Positions 26,147-33,577 of a stretch of DNA of 64,000 nt are shown piece after piece (position 1 is the first letter of the stretch; each line of letters starts with the position of its first letter). Source of the stretch: JBLIDK01 sp047632595 (lineage in GTDB: Bacteria; Bacteroidota; Bacteroidia; Sphingobacteriales; Sphingobacteriaceae); the NCBI GenBank assembly GCA_047632595.1, contig JBLIDK010000006.1, positions 1 through 64,000 on the forward strand. The letters are read 5' to 3'. A program made the position numbers and the translations under genes. Below the pieces are notes generated by a model. That model saw nothing but the letters and a program-made list of their open reading frames with translations. It was not told where the DNA came from and searched no databases.

Positions 26147-26181
26147 AAGTTGCTCGATTAGTTCAAATAACTTTAAATATA

Positions 26182-28821
26182 ATGACAAACTTTTTTAAAA
26201 ACTCTCTTATTGTTGTAGCATTGGTTGCATCAACTATATTCGTTTCTTCATATAGCGACTATTTAACAATTCCAACATATAATTCTGAAAGAGTTGCTCC
26301 TGTCAACAATCAAGGTAGAAATGTCAAAGGCATTAAAGGCGCCATGGAATACCTTAATGAGATTAGAGTTAATCAAATTACAGGCACAATAGATGCAAAT
26401 GACGTTTACAATGCCTACCTAACTCACAACATTAAAGCAAGCAGAGCATTTAAAAGCGCTAGTCATACTGAATGGGTAGAAATGGGTCCAGATAACATTG
26501 GGGGAAGAACTCGAGCAGTTTTAGTTGATAAAGACAACCCCGCTAGAATTTATGCAGGTTCAGTTTCAGGCGGTTTATTTATTTCAAACAATAGCGGAAC
26601 AACTTGGGAACCTAATAATGATCAACAGGCAAATCTAGCTGTTTCATGTATTACACAAGCTGTTAATGGAGATATTTATTATGGCACTGGAGAGGGCCAT
26701 TATATTGGAAATGGAGATGGAGGTAGAGGTGTTGGCGGACAAGGAATTTTTAAGTCAATAGATGGTGGTGAAAATTTTACACGACTGGTAAACACTTATG
26801 ACTCTTTGACAAATAAAGGTGCGTTTATGTGGGTTAACAGCATTTTTGCTGATCCTTCAGATAGTAACAGGGTTTATGCTGCAACAAGATCTGGCCTATA
26901 TGTTACTCATAATGCTGGAGATACATGGGATAACCCAATTGGCAGCACCATAGCTCAAGATGTTGCTGTTGGTCCATCAGGTATTGTTTTCGCAGCACAA
27001 AATGGACGTTTTTATAGATCAGTAGATTCAGGACAAACATTTCAAAACCTATCTGCGAACGTTCCAGGAAGAATTCCTACTATCACTACAAATGGTAGAA
27101 TTGAAATAACAAATTTTGCTGGTGCAGACAGTGTGGTATATGTTGTACTTGTTAATGGTCAAGGATCAGGACACAGAGATTTTTATTTATCTAAAGATAC
27201 CGGTTCAACATTTAGTATAATCACAAATGAAGCAGGAAACTTTGATCCACTTGGACAACAAGGAACATTTAATATTGCGATGGGTGTGAATTTGACCAAC
27301 CCAGACAAAATGTACATAGGTGGACAAACGCAGAATTGGCATTATAATGAATCAGATTCTATTTGGCTACAAGGTGCAAACTCATTTGTAATGCACGCCG
27401 ATAGACATATTGTAGCGAACGACCCTTCAAATCCAGAGGTGTTTTATGTTGGAACTGATGGAGGAGTTTACCGAACAGGAAACGGGGCAAACAATGTTCC
27501 TAGTTTTATATCAAGAAATAATTCATATAACGTTACTCAGTATTATTCAGTTGCTGCAGGAATTGATGGCGCTTTTAGTGGTGGCGCACAAGACAATGGT
27601 ACTCATAGAATTGACCCAAATATATCTCCCGCTAATGCAAAGCGAGCAACGGCAATAGGCGGTGGAGATGGAACATACACCGCTATCTCAAACATTAATC
27701 CTGATATCTATTTTTATGCCTCACAAAACGGGAACATTTCACGAAGGGATATTAATAATTTTGCCTCTTCGTTTCCGTTTGATGAAAATGTTTCTGCCAC
27801 AGACCAAGGTAGTTCAGTTTTTGTAACCTGTTTTAGGTTATGGGAAGATGTTGCAACTGAAAAATCGCTGTATGCTATTGCCTTAGGTAGAAATATCTAT
27901 GTAACTCCAGATGCTTTAGACTTAAACTCTAGTCCTGAGTGGTTCAAAATCACCGATCGTAATATATTTGGTAGCGTTTCTAGATTGGAATTTAGTGCGA
28001 ATGGAGATCAACTTTATGCTGGAGCTAATGGGCGCTTATATAGAGTTAGTGGGTTAAAGGATATTATCTATGAATATGATGAAAACGATGAATTTATTCC
28101 TGATTCACTGGGAATTACTGTAGAGCAAGTTTATAGTAATCCAAGTAGAGCGTTTACTGGTATTGGTGTTGATAATGTTGATTCGAACAAATTGATTATC
28201 ACCTTGGGTAATTATGGTAACATATCTTATGTGTTTAAATCAAATAATATTTTAGCTCCCAAAGACGAAGTTGAGTTTGAGGACGTAACGGGTGACCTTC
28301 CTAAATTCCCAGTATATGACGCTGTTATTGACTTAAACAATAACGCAAAGTACTATGTAGGAACTGAGGCTGGAATATATTCCACGAAAGATAATGGAGT
28401 AACTTGGGAACATCAAACATCAGTGCCTAATGTGCCAGTGTTTATGTTAGTTCAAGTTCCTAATTTGCCCGGAGCAGTTAATGGTGGAGTGATCTACGCA
28501 GCTACTCATGGTAGAGGTGTATATAAAACAGAAACATCAACTCCTACAAGCATTGCACAAAAGGAAAAAAGTAGCGGGTTATTTAATTTAACTGTTTACC
28601 CTAACCCAGTTACTATTGGTGCAAATGTAATGGTAAACACTACTTCTTCCTCAAAAGAGAAGCAAGTAAGTGTATATAGCTTAACAGGAAGGTTAATTAC
28701 AAAGCAAACCTTATTAGATAATTCGGCTAGCGTTTCAACTGTCAATTGGAATAAAGGAACCTATCTTGTGCAAGTAAAGTCTGAAGGGCTAAGTAGAACC
28801 CAGAAGATAATTGTTCAATAG
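26182..28821 (+). CDS. T9SS-secreted multi-propeller (sortilin/BNR-like) protein
   Basis: The true start is most likely the ATG at 26182, giving 879 residues with a signal peptide (MTNFFKNSLIVVALVAST). The longer frame from a TTG at 26092 has a poor leader and the promoter element lies inside it. The body has repeated BNR/VPS10-type blades: SNNSGTTWEPN, SIDGGENFTRL, THNAGDTWDNP, SVDSGQTFQNL, SKDTGSTFS and STKDNGVTWEH are aspartate-box motifs ([ST]xDxGxTW). The C-terminus has LTVYPNPVTIG and GTYLVQVKSEG, a type A T9SS sorting domain. It probably binds or cleaves surface glycans or peptides; no catalytic residues are evident. A strong terminator follows. Confidence 0.87.
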   Translation: MTNFFKNSLIVVALVASTIFVSSYSDYLTIPTYNSERVAPVNNQGRNVKGIKGAMEYLNEIRVNQITGTIDANDVYNAYLTHNIKASRAFKSASHTEWVEMGPDNIGGRTRAVLVDKDNPARIYAGSVSGGLFISNNSGTTWEPNNDQQANLAVSCITQAVNGDIYYGTGEGHYIGNGDGGRGVGGQGIFKSIDGGENFTRLVNTYDSLTNKGAFMWVNSIFADPSDSNRVYAATRSGLYVTHNAGDTWDNPIGSTIAQDVAVGPSGIVFAAQNGRFYRSVDSGQTFQNLSANVPGRIPTITTNGRIEITNFAGADSVVYVVLVNGQGSGHRDFYLSKDTGSTFSIITNEAGNFDPLGQQGTFNIAMGVNLTNPDKMYIGGQTQNWHYNESDSIWLQGANSFVMHADRHIVANDPSNPEVFYVGTDGGVYRTGNGANNVPSFISRNNSYNVTQYYSVAAGIDGAFSGGAQDNGTHRIDPNISPANAKRATAIGGGDGTYTAISNINPDIYFYASQNGNISRRDINNFASSFPFDENVSATDQGSSVFVTCFRLWEDVATEKSLYAIALGRNIYVTPDALDLNSSPEWFKITDRNIFGSVSRLEFSANGDQLYAGANGRLYRVSGLKDIIYEYDENDEFIPDSLGITVEQVYSNPSRAFTGIGVDNVDSNKLIITLGNYGNISYVFKSNNILAPKDEVEFEDVTGDLPKFPVYDAVIDLNNNAKYYVGTEAGIYSTKDNGVTWEHQTSVPNVPVFMLVQVPNLPGAVNGGVIYAATHGRGVYKTETSTPTSIAQKEKSSGLFNLTVYPNPVTIGANVMVNTTSSSKEKQVSVYSLTGRLITKQTLLDNSASVSTVNWNKGTYLVQVKSEGLSRTQKIIVQ

Positions 28822-28844
28822 AAGAACAGAAAACTACAAAATTA

Positions 28845-28870
28845 AAAAGGGGCGATTCGCCCCTTTTTTT
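28845..28870. terminator. Bidirectional rho-independent terminator
   Basis: AAAAGGGGCG-ATT-CGCCCCTTTT is a perfect 10-base stem with a 3-base loop. It is followed by T on the plus strand and by T (the A run) on the minus strand, so it serves both convergent genes. It sits right at the stop codon of the thioredoxin gene. Confidence 0.93.
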
Positions 28871-30323
28871 ATCCCTTTTCTTTTTTAATAAGCCTTTCCA
28901 TAAAATCTTCGAGTTGTTCAGCCCCAAGCTGCTTGGCAATTACTTTCTTATCCTTATCCAATAAGAAAATAGCTGGAGTGCTTTTAATGTCGTAGATAAA
29001 CTTAACGCCAGTTTTATAATCAATGTCCTCTACATTAATCCACCGTAAGTTGTTTTCTATAATATATTCTTTCCATTTAGGAATTTCATTCTCTGTATAC
29101 ACACCATATACTTGAAACGAAACACCAAGGCTGTCCATTTTATTGAATAAGGCTAACATTTTTGGCGTAGCCTTCTTACAATGTCCACAGTCTGGATCCC
29201 AGAAATAAACAGCGGTATAGTCCGCATTAACAGAATGAAGCCTTCTATAGTTGCCCGCAGTGTCTTTTAGGGTGACATCTGGCGCAGTTGCCCCTATTAA
29301 AGTCGGCTTCTTTGCTTTAGCTATTGAATTTAATCTAATTAGCTGAGTGTCATCCAACCAATAAGCCGTTTCTTTATTGTAGTATTTTTCAACCATGTGC
29401 ACATAAACGGCATCCATTCCCATAATTTTTGAGTTTGCAGCTTCATTTGTTATATGTTGTATAACATATTTAAAAATTTCTTGTCCTTCAATTCTGGCAA
29501 TTAAATCGTCTGCATCTTTGTTAATTGAATCGGGAATTTGAATTACTAGTTGGTCAAAGTATCTTTCTAGCTTGTTCTTAAAAACAGGAGTTCGTATTAT
29601 TCTATCATCAGCAAAATTGACCCCATCAAAATAATGCTTTTTGTAATATCGATATGCAAAAGTTGAATCCTTTACACCGTTTTCATCAACTGGTGCATCT
29701 GGAACATCTATGTCGCCCATAATTGTAAATAACTGTGAAGTAAATGAGTTGGGTTTTTTTTTGATGTAGTCTGTTCTAAATTGAATTATTTCCTTTTCAT
29801 TTTTTGTTAGAATGTCACGGATTTTATTAATTCTTGCAGTGTCACCGTCTTCTTCTCTCAGCTTTTTTAATTCTTCAAACATTGGTTGTAGAGTTTCTTG
29901 CTTCTTACCTGCAAACCTACGGTATGCATAGAGATCTTCATTTTGTGGAGATCCGGTAAACTTTGCAGTCATTATTAAATCAGTAATGTCAGCTGTTAGA
30001 CTAAAGTTTCGGTTTTCGTCATCTATCAAAAGATCAATAAAGCCAAGATTCTTGCCTGGTGCAAGAATATACATACCCCAAGGCATGTCTTCATCGCTTT
30101 CAATGATGCATTTCCCTTTGCTATCAATTCTAAAAGTGTCTTTAACAAAGGTCTTGCTTTGATCAGCGTAATAGTAGGCTAATAGGCAGGTGGTGTCCGA
30201 AATTCCCTTAAATTGGGCTTCAATTTTGTAACCAGTTTGAGTTTGGCTTAGCACTGAATTGCTAAATAAAAGCGTAAACGCAATAAGTAAAAGTTGTATT
30301 CTCATTTTAATAAATTGTTTCAA
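28869..30323 (-). CDS. TlpA-like thioredoxin protein with N-terminal DUF4369-type domain
   Basis: This 484-residue secreted protein has a signal peptide (to about residue 25, VLSQ). Its N-terminal beta domain (about 30-130) has the DUF4369 pattern (TGYKIEAQFKGISDTTCLLAYYY). A long helical middle follows, and a C-terminal thioredoxin fold (about 340-484) has the redox motif DCGHCKKATPKM near residue 378. These Bacteroidetes proteins act as periplasmic thiol-disulfide reductases, for example in cytochrome c or disulfide maturation. The middle is similar to the region after DUF5106. The ATG lies upstream of a hydrophobic leader and fits. Confidence 0.83.
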   Translation of the reverse strand: MKQFIKMRIQLLLIAFTLLFSNSVLSQTQTGYKIEAQFKGISDTTCLLAYYYADQSKTFVKDTFRIDSKGKCIIESDEDMPWGMYILAPGKNLGFIDLLIDDENRNFSLTADITDLIMTAKFTGSPQNEDLYAYRRFAGKKQETLQPMFEELKKLREEDGDTARINKIRDILTKNEKEIIQFRTDYIKKKPNSFTSQLFTIMGDIDVPDAPVDENGVKDSTFAYRYYKKHYFDGVNFADDRIIRTPVFKNKLERYFDQLVIQIPDSINKDADDLIARIEGQEIFKYVIQHITNEAANSKIMGMDAVYVHMVEKYYNKETAYWLDDTQLIRLNSIAKAKKPTLIGATAPDVTLKDTAGNYRRLHSVNADYTAVYFWDPDCGHCKKATPKMLALFNKMDSLGVSFQVYGVYTENEIPKWKEYIIENNLRWINVEDIDYKTGVKFIYDIKSTPAIFLLDKDKKVIAKQLGAEQLEDFMERLIKKEKG

Positions 30324-30344
30324 TTCACAAATATCTTAATTATT

Positions 30345-30377
30345 AAAACAAAAAAAGCGGAACAATAGTGTTCCGCT
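30345..30377 (-). terminator. Terminator of the 181-residue lipoprotein gene
   Basis: AGCGGAACA / TGTTCCGCT forms a 9-base stem around a 4-base loop (ATAG). On the minus strand it is followed by a T-rich tract (complement of AAAACAAAAAA). It lies between the lipoprotein stop at 30402 and the thioredoxin start at 30323. Confidence 0.82.
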
Positions 30378-30401
30378 CTTAATTTTTTTTAAAAGTTTTA
30401 A

Positions 30402-30947
30402 CTACAATACCTCCACTTCTGCAACAAATGATAAAATCACTTTAATACAAATAGTCTCTTCAATAGCAGTTCCTACCGTTGCGCTCCCATCAATAATTAA
30501 TAATTTTTTGTCAAGATATTTTTCAACATCAAAAGAAGCATTTACAGGAATTTCAATTTCTGTCAATCCAGTTTTTGGAATAGTACCAATACTTCCTAAG
30601 TCAACAGTTCCTAAACCTTCAGCCTTAACTTTTAAGGTAATAGCATCTATATTGTTTAAACTTGCTCCAGCTGGCGCAACTACTTTAATAGCAATTTTTC
30701 TAAGTTCAGTGCTTTTAATTTTGTCAGCACTTGATTCAGCGTCAGCAACAAGTTTATCTACATCTACTTCAATTGTATCTCCTTTAAAGTCAAAAACCCC
30801 AGCTGTTAATCCAGAATCGATCTTTAACTCAATTTCATCGTTTTCAAAATCTACATCAGCAGTAATTGGAATTGTATCACACGAAACAATTGCAAAAGCA
30901 AATGCTACGACAGTAATTAAACTTAAATTTTTTATAATATTTTTCAT
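30402..30947 (-). CDS. Lipoprotein of unknown function
   Basis: This 181-residue protein has a signal peptide with lipidated cysteine 23 (AIVSC). The mature part is rich in aspartate, glutamate and valine with a beta-strand pattern (ADVDFENDEIELKIDSGL, AITLKVKAEGLGTVDLG) and ends in hydrophobic strands. The acidic early region suggests calcium or cation binding, but no clear motif is seen. A separate terminator follows, so it is a single-gene unit. Function is unknown. Confidence 0.7.
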   Translation of the reverse strand: MKNIIKNLSLITVVAFAFAIVSCDTIPITADVDFENDEIELKIDSGLTAGVFDFKGDTIEVDVDKLVADAESSADKIKSTELRKIAIKVVAPAGASLNNIDAITLKVKAEGLGTVDLGSIGTIPKTGLTEIEIPVNASFDVEKYLDKKLLIIDGSATVGTAIEETICIKVILSFVAEVEVL

Positions 30948-30981
30948 GGGTTTTTTTTAATTATTAATGTAAATATACAAA

Positions 30982-31701
30982 TTATGATTTAGTACTTACG
31001 TATTTCACCACAGACCTTTTTGCTATAGGCAGAAGGGTCTCCTTAATTGGATAATCTTTTTTACTCTCCACAGCAAACACTGCAGGATTAGGTAAATGCC
31101 AGTGTTCTTTTATTAATTCAACCTTAATTGATTCATATGTGGTAGTGATTTTTCTAGGGAAGGACCTTACAAACTGTGTCTTAATGCCTCTAAACTTTTC
31201 TTCGTTGTTTTCAAAAATGGTTATTTGATATTCAAATATTTGACACTCCTTATTTCTTTTAATTGGAATAATAATATAGCCTACTTCATCTATTAAAGGG
31301 ACAATTCCAATAGGAAAAATAGTTAAATCGTTTTCAATGTGATCATAAATCTCCATACCATCTGAAATTGACGACTGGAATTTGGGTAGAGCAAAATTCA
31401 GAATAGACTCAACCTCCTTTAGTTCTTCACCTGGATTTAATAGAGATTTTTCAAAATGTAAAGACATTTTCTTAAAGTCAACATCTGTTAAATGCTCTTT
31501 GAACCTATCGAAAAGATCATTTTTATTTTTTATAAACAGGGTTAAGTCTTTATGATGATTTATTAATTCACTTAAATGAGGATACAATTGATGGGAATCA
31601 AAATTGCCTTCAATATCTTTCAAATACCCTAAAAGAATATACTTTTTATATTCAAAATCAATTAATCCATCGGTAATCCAATTTTCTGGTAATTTTGTCA
31701 T
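30982..31701 (-). CDS. Cytoplasmic protein of unknown function
   Basis: This 239-residue protein has no signal peptide. It begins MTKLPENWITDGLIDFEYKK. Aromatic, lysine-rich helices follow, and then a mostly beta C-terminal half (IGIVPLIDEVGYIIIPIKR, FEYQITIFENN). Unusually for this genome it is preceded by a good Shine-Dalgarno sequence, AAAGGAGG, ending 5 bases before the ATG. It is divergent from the RsmI-like methylase gene. I do not recognise the family; the helical N-half and beta C-half suggest a structural or regulatory role. Confidence 0.6.
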   Translation of the reverse strand: MTKLPENWITDGLIDFEYKKYILLGYLKDIEGNFDSHQLYPHLSELINHHKDLTLFIKNKNDLFDRFKEHLTDVDFKKMSLHFEKSLLNPGEELKEVESILNFALPKFQSSISDGMEIYDHIENDLTIFPIGIVPLIDEVGYIIIPIKRNKECQIFEYQITIFENNEEKFRGIKTQFVRSFPRKITTTYESIKVELIKEHWHLPNPAVFAVESKKDYPIKETLLPIAKRSVVKYVSTKS

Positions 31702-31767
31702 CTGTTCCTCCTTTCTAATTTGGTTAAATACTTTGTTGTAATTTGGAGCTTTAATTTAACGAACGTT

Positions 31768-32475
31768 ATGAAAAAGGGCAAATTATTTATCATACCATCA
31801 CCAATTTCTAATGGATTACTTTCAAAATCCATTCCAAATTCTACTCAAGAGACCTTAAAAAATATTAAGCTCTTTGCAGTTGAAAACATTCGAACGACCA
31901 GAAGGTTCTTGAAAAAGGTAGATAAATCAATAGATATTGACGAACTAACCTTTGAAATAATTGATAAACGAACAAAGGAAAAAGAATTGACCAAAGTTTT
32001 AAATTGGTTAAAGAATGGGAATGATGTAGGTCTGTTAAGTGAGGCAGGTTGCCCTGGAATTGCAGACCCCGGCCATTTATTAATTACTTTATGCCACGAT
32101 AATAAGATACAAGTAATTCCTGAGGTGGGTCCTTCTTCATTGATATTAGCACTAATGGGAAGTGGATTGAATGGTCAACACTTTTGTTTTAATGGATATT
32201 TGCCCGCAAATCCTCAAGATCGCACAAAAACATTAAAAAAATTAGAAGGAAAAGTAGAAACTCTAAACCAAACCCAGCTTTTTATTGAAACTCCTTATAG
32301 AAACGAACATGTGGCAAAGGCAATAGTTAAAACATGCTCACCGAAATTAAAGTTGTGCATCGGTAAAGATCTTACTGGTGATGAGGAGTATCTAGTAACT
32401 AAGACTATAGGGAAGTGGAAAGAGTCGTTGCCGGAATTACACAAAACACCCTGTGTGTTTATTTTAGGCAAGTAA
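31768..32475 (+). CDS. RsmI-like tetrapyrrole-methylase-fold SAM methyltransferase
   Basis: The 235-residue reading from the ATG at 31768 (MKKGKLFIIPSPISNG) has the typical RsmI/tetrapyrrole methylase opening and SEAGCPGIADPGH near residue 90, a close variant of the RsmI SAM-binding motif. The longer frame from 31720 has an implausible leader. RsmI methylates the 2'-hydroxyl of C1402 in 16S rRNA. This short Bacteroidetes paralogue lacks the usual longer C-terminus, so its target might be different. It is divergent from the 239-residue unknown gene. Confidence 0.83.
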   Translation: MKKGKLFIIPSPISNGLLSKSIPNSTQETLKNIKLFAVENIRTTRRFLKKVDKSIDIDELTFEIIDKRTKEKELTKVLNWLKNGNDVGLLSEAGCPGIADPGHLLITLCHDNKIQVIPEVGPSSLILALMGSGLNGQHFCFNGYLPANPQDRTKTLKKLEGKVETLNQTQLFIETPYRNEHVAKAIVKTCSPKLKLCIGKDLTGDEEYLVTKTIGKWKESLPELHKTPCVFILGK

Positions 32476-32534
32476 TTGTCTTGAATATGTAATTATAGCA
32501 AGAAGACAGCAGTAAAATAAATAGTTTTAATCTT

Positions 32535-32551
32535 TTGGCATTCATATTGCC
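32535..32551 (+). promoter_or_regulatory. Sigma-54 (RpoN) -24/-12-type promoter
   Basis: TTGGCATTCATATTGCC has GG and GC ten bases apart, as required by sigma-54 (consensus TTGGCACGnnnnTTGCW). Positions TTGGCA and TTGC all match; the C/G at -19/-18 and the W after GC do not. It lies in the convergent gap between the RsmI-like gene and the Rieske gene and would start RNA at about 32562. No obvious gene follows other than a 31-codon frame. Confidence 0.5.
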
Positions 32552-32569
32552 TATGTGATAGTAGATATC

Positions 32570-32665
32570 ATGAAAAACTATTTATATCAACTCTTCTATT
32601 CTTATTCGCTAGTAGTTGATCAAATTATCTCAACCAAAAAACTAATTTTTAACGGTAATTTTTAA
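32570..32665 (+). CDS. Possible 31-codon ORF behind the sigma-54-type promoter
   Basis: ATG at 32570-32572 to TAA at 32663-32665 encodes MKNYLYQLFYSYSLVVDQII and eleven more residues (STKKLIFNGNF). It begins about 8 bases after the predicted transcription start, so there is no room for a Shine-Dalgarno. Basic and aromatic residues could suggest a membrane-active peptide, but the frame might be chance. The RNA itself could be the product. Confidence 0.2.
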   Translation: MKNYLYQLFYSYSLVVDQIISTKKLIFNGNF

Positions 32666-32668
32666 ATG

Positions 32669-33007
32669 CTATTTATAGAGCCACGAGAAAAAGGTAGGAA
32701 TACCAACATATACAATCTTGTTTTCTATTTTAATAGGATAGGTTTCTAAAAATAACCCTGGGCCACTTGGCATTTTGCCCGTCTTGAAATTAAATACATA
32801 CCGGTGAAGTGGGCATTCAATCTCACAACCGTTTAAAATACTTCCAAATTCTAAATTACCACCAGCATGCGGACATTTACTACCGAAGGCATAGTAATTT
32901 TCCGCGTTGGTTACTAGGATTCTTTTTCGTCCAATAGTAATTGCGCTTATTTTATTTTTTTGTGGAAGATTATTGGCTTGGATTTCTTTCCAATTATATT
33001 TTGGCAT
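32669..33007 (-). CDS. Rieske [2Fe-2S] ferredoxin-like protein
   Basis: This 112-residue soluble protein has the Rieske cluster motifs CPHAG (C45, H47) and CPLHRYVFNFKTG (C65, H68). It matches the size of the small Rieske ferredoxins, such as NirD-like or BphF-like electron carriers, that serve oxygenases or nitrite reductase. There is no membrane anchor. It overlaps the DinB-family gene by 14 bases and is the second gene of that pair. Its redox partner is not in this window. Confidence 0.88.
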   Translation of the reverse strand: MPKYNWKEIQANNLPQKNKISAITIGRKRILVTNAENYYAFGSKCPHAGGNLEFGSILNGCEIECPLHRYVFNFKTGKMPSGPGLFLETYPIKIENKIVYVGIPTFFSWLYK

Positions 33008-33518
33008 CTATTAAGTAACGTTCTTTTAAAATGGAAACATGGTGTTCCATGTGACCAAAAATAATGCATGCTAAAGCTCTTGGTGAAACTGGACTACCAT
33101 TTGCATTTCCAATTATTTTTTCCTGTTTATCAGTCATTTTAGATAAAAGGGATATCGTTCCTGCTCGTACAATTCCAATTTCGGCCGCTAATTCTTCTTT
33201 ATTCCAGTTTGCATGGCCAGCATTAATTACAAACGAATCATGATCAAAGCCAGGTAATTTGTTTTGGTCACCTCTAGAAATATGTAGTGCACGAGTAGAC
33301 ATCACCCTTTCGGTATCAGCTATGTGTCCCAAAACCTCAGCAACACTCCATTTATCTTTTTCATACTTTATTTTTAAATCGTCACCTTTTAAAACTTGCA
33401 TGAATTTCTGTATTGTAACTTGTTGTTTTTTAAGTAAATCTATCACAGGTTCATCGCTACACTTGTCAATATAGGTCTTAAAAAAAGGGTTGTATTCTTG
33501 GCTACTTGGCTTTTGCAT
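32994..33518 (-). CDS. DinB-family (YfiT-like) four-helix protein
   Basis: This 174-residue protein has the DinB/YfiT helical bundle. The segments SVAEVLGHIADTERVM (first metal histidine) and IIFGHMEHHVSILKERY (the final His-xxx-His) hold the metal-site histidines. Members include metal-dependent thiol-S-transferases (bacillithiol or mycothiol) as well as uncharacterised proteins. The Rieske gene overlaps its end, so a redox or detoxification role is plausible. It is divergent from the M1 peptidase gene. Confidence 0.85.
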   Translation of the reverse strand: MQKPSSQEYNPFFKTYIDKCSDEPVIDLLKKQQVTIQKFMQVLKGDDLKIKYEKDKWSVAEVLGHIADTERVMSTRALHISRGDQNKLPGFDHDSFVINAGHANWNKEELAAEIGIVRAGTISLLSKMTDKQEKIIGNANGSPVSPRALACIIFGHMEHHVSILKERYLIDAKI

Positions 33519-33577
33519 AACATTGTTACTATTTCTGTTGCTAAATTAATGATAAATTAGCCCTAAATTAATTTATT

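Noticed and set aside
26092..26181. Upstream extension of the T9SS propeller protein from TTG
   Set aside because: The signal peptide begins at the ATG at 26182 and a TATCTTTG promoter element lies inside the extension.
30508..30960. Open plus-strand frame of 150 codons antisense to the lipoprotein
   Set aside because: It is the reverse strand of a clear lipoprotein gene with a matching terminator; composition is that of a shadow.
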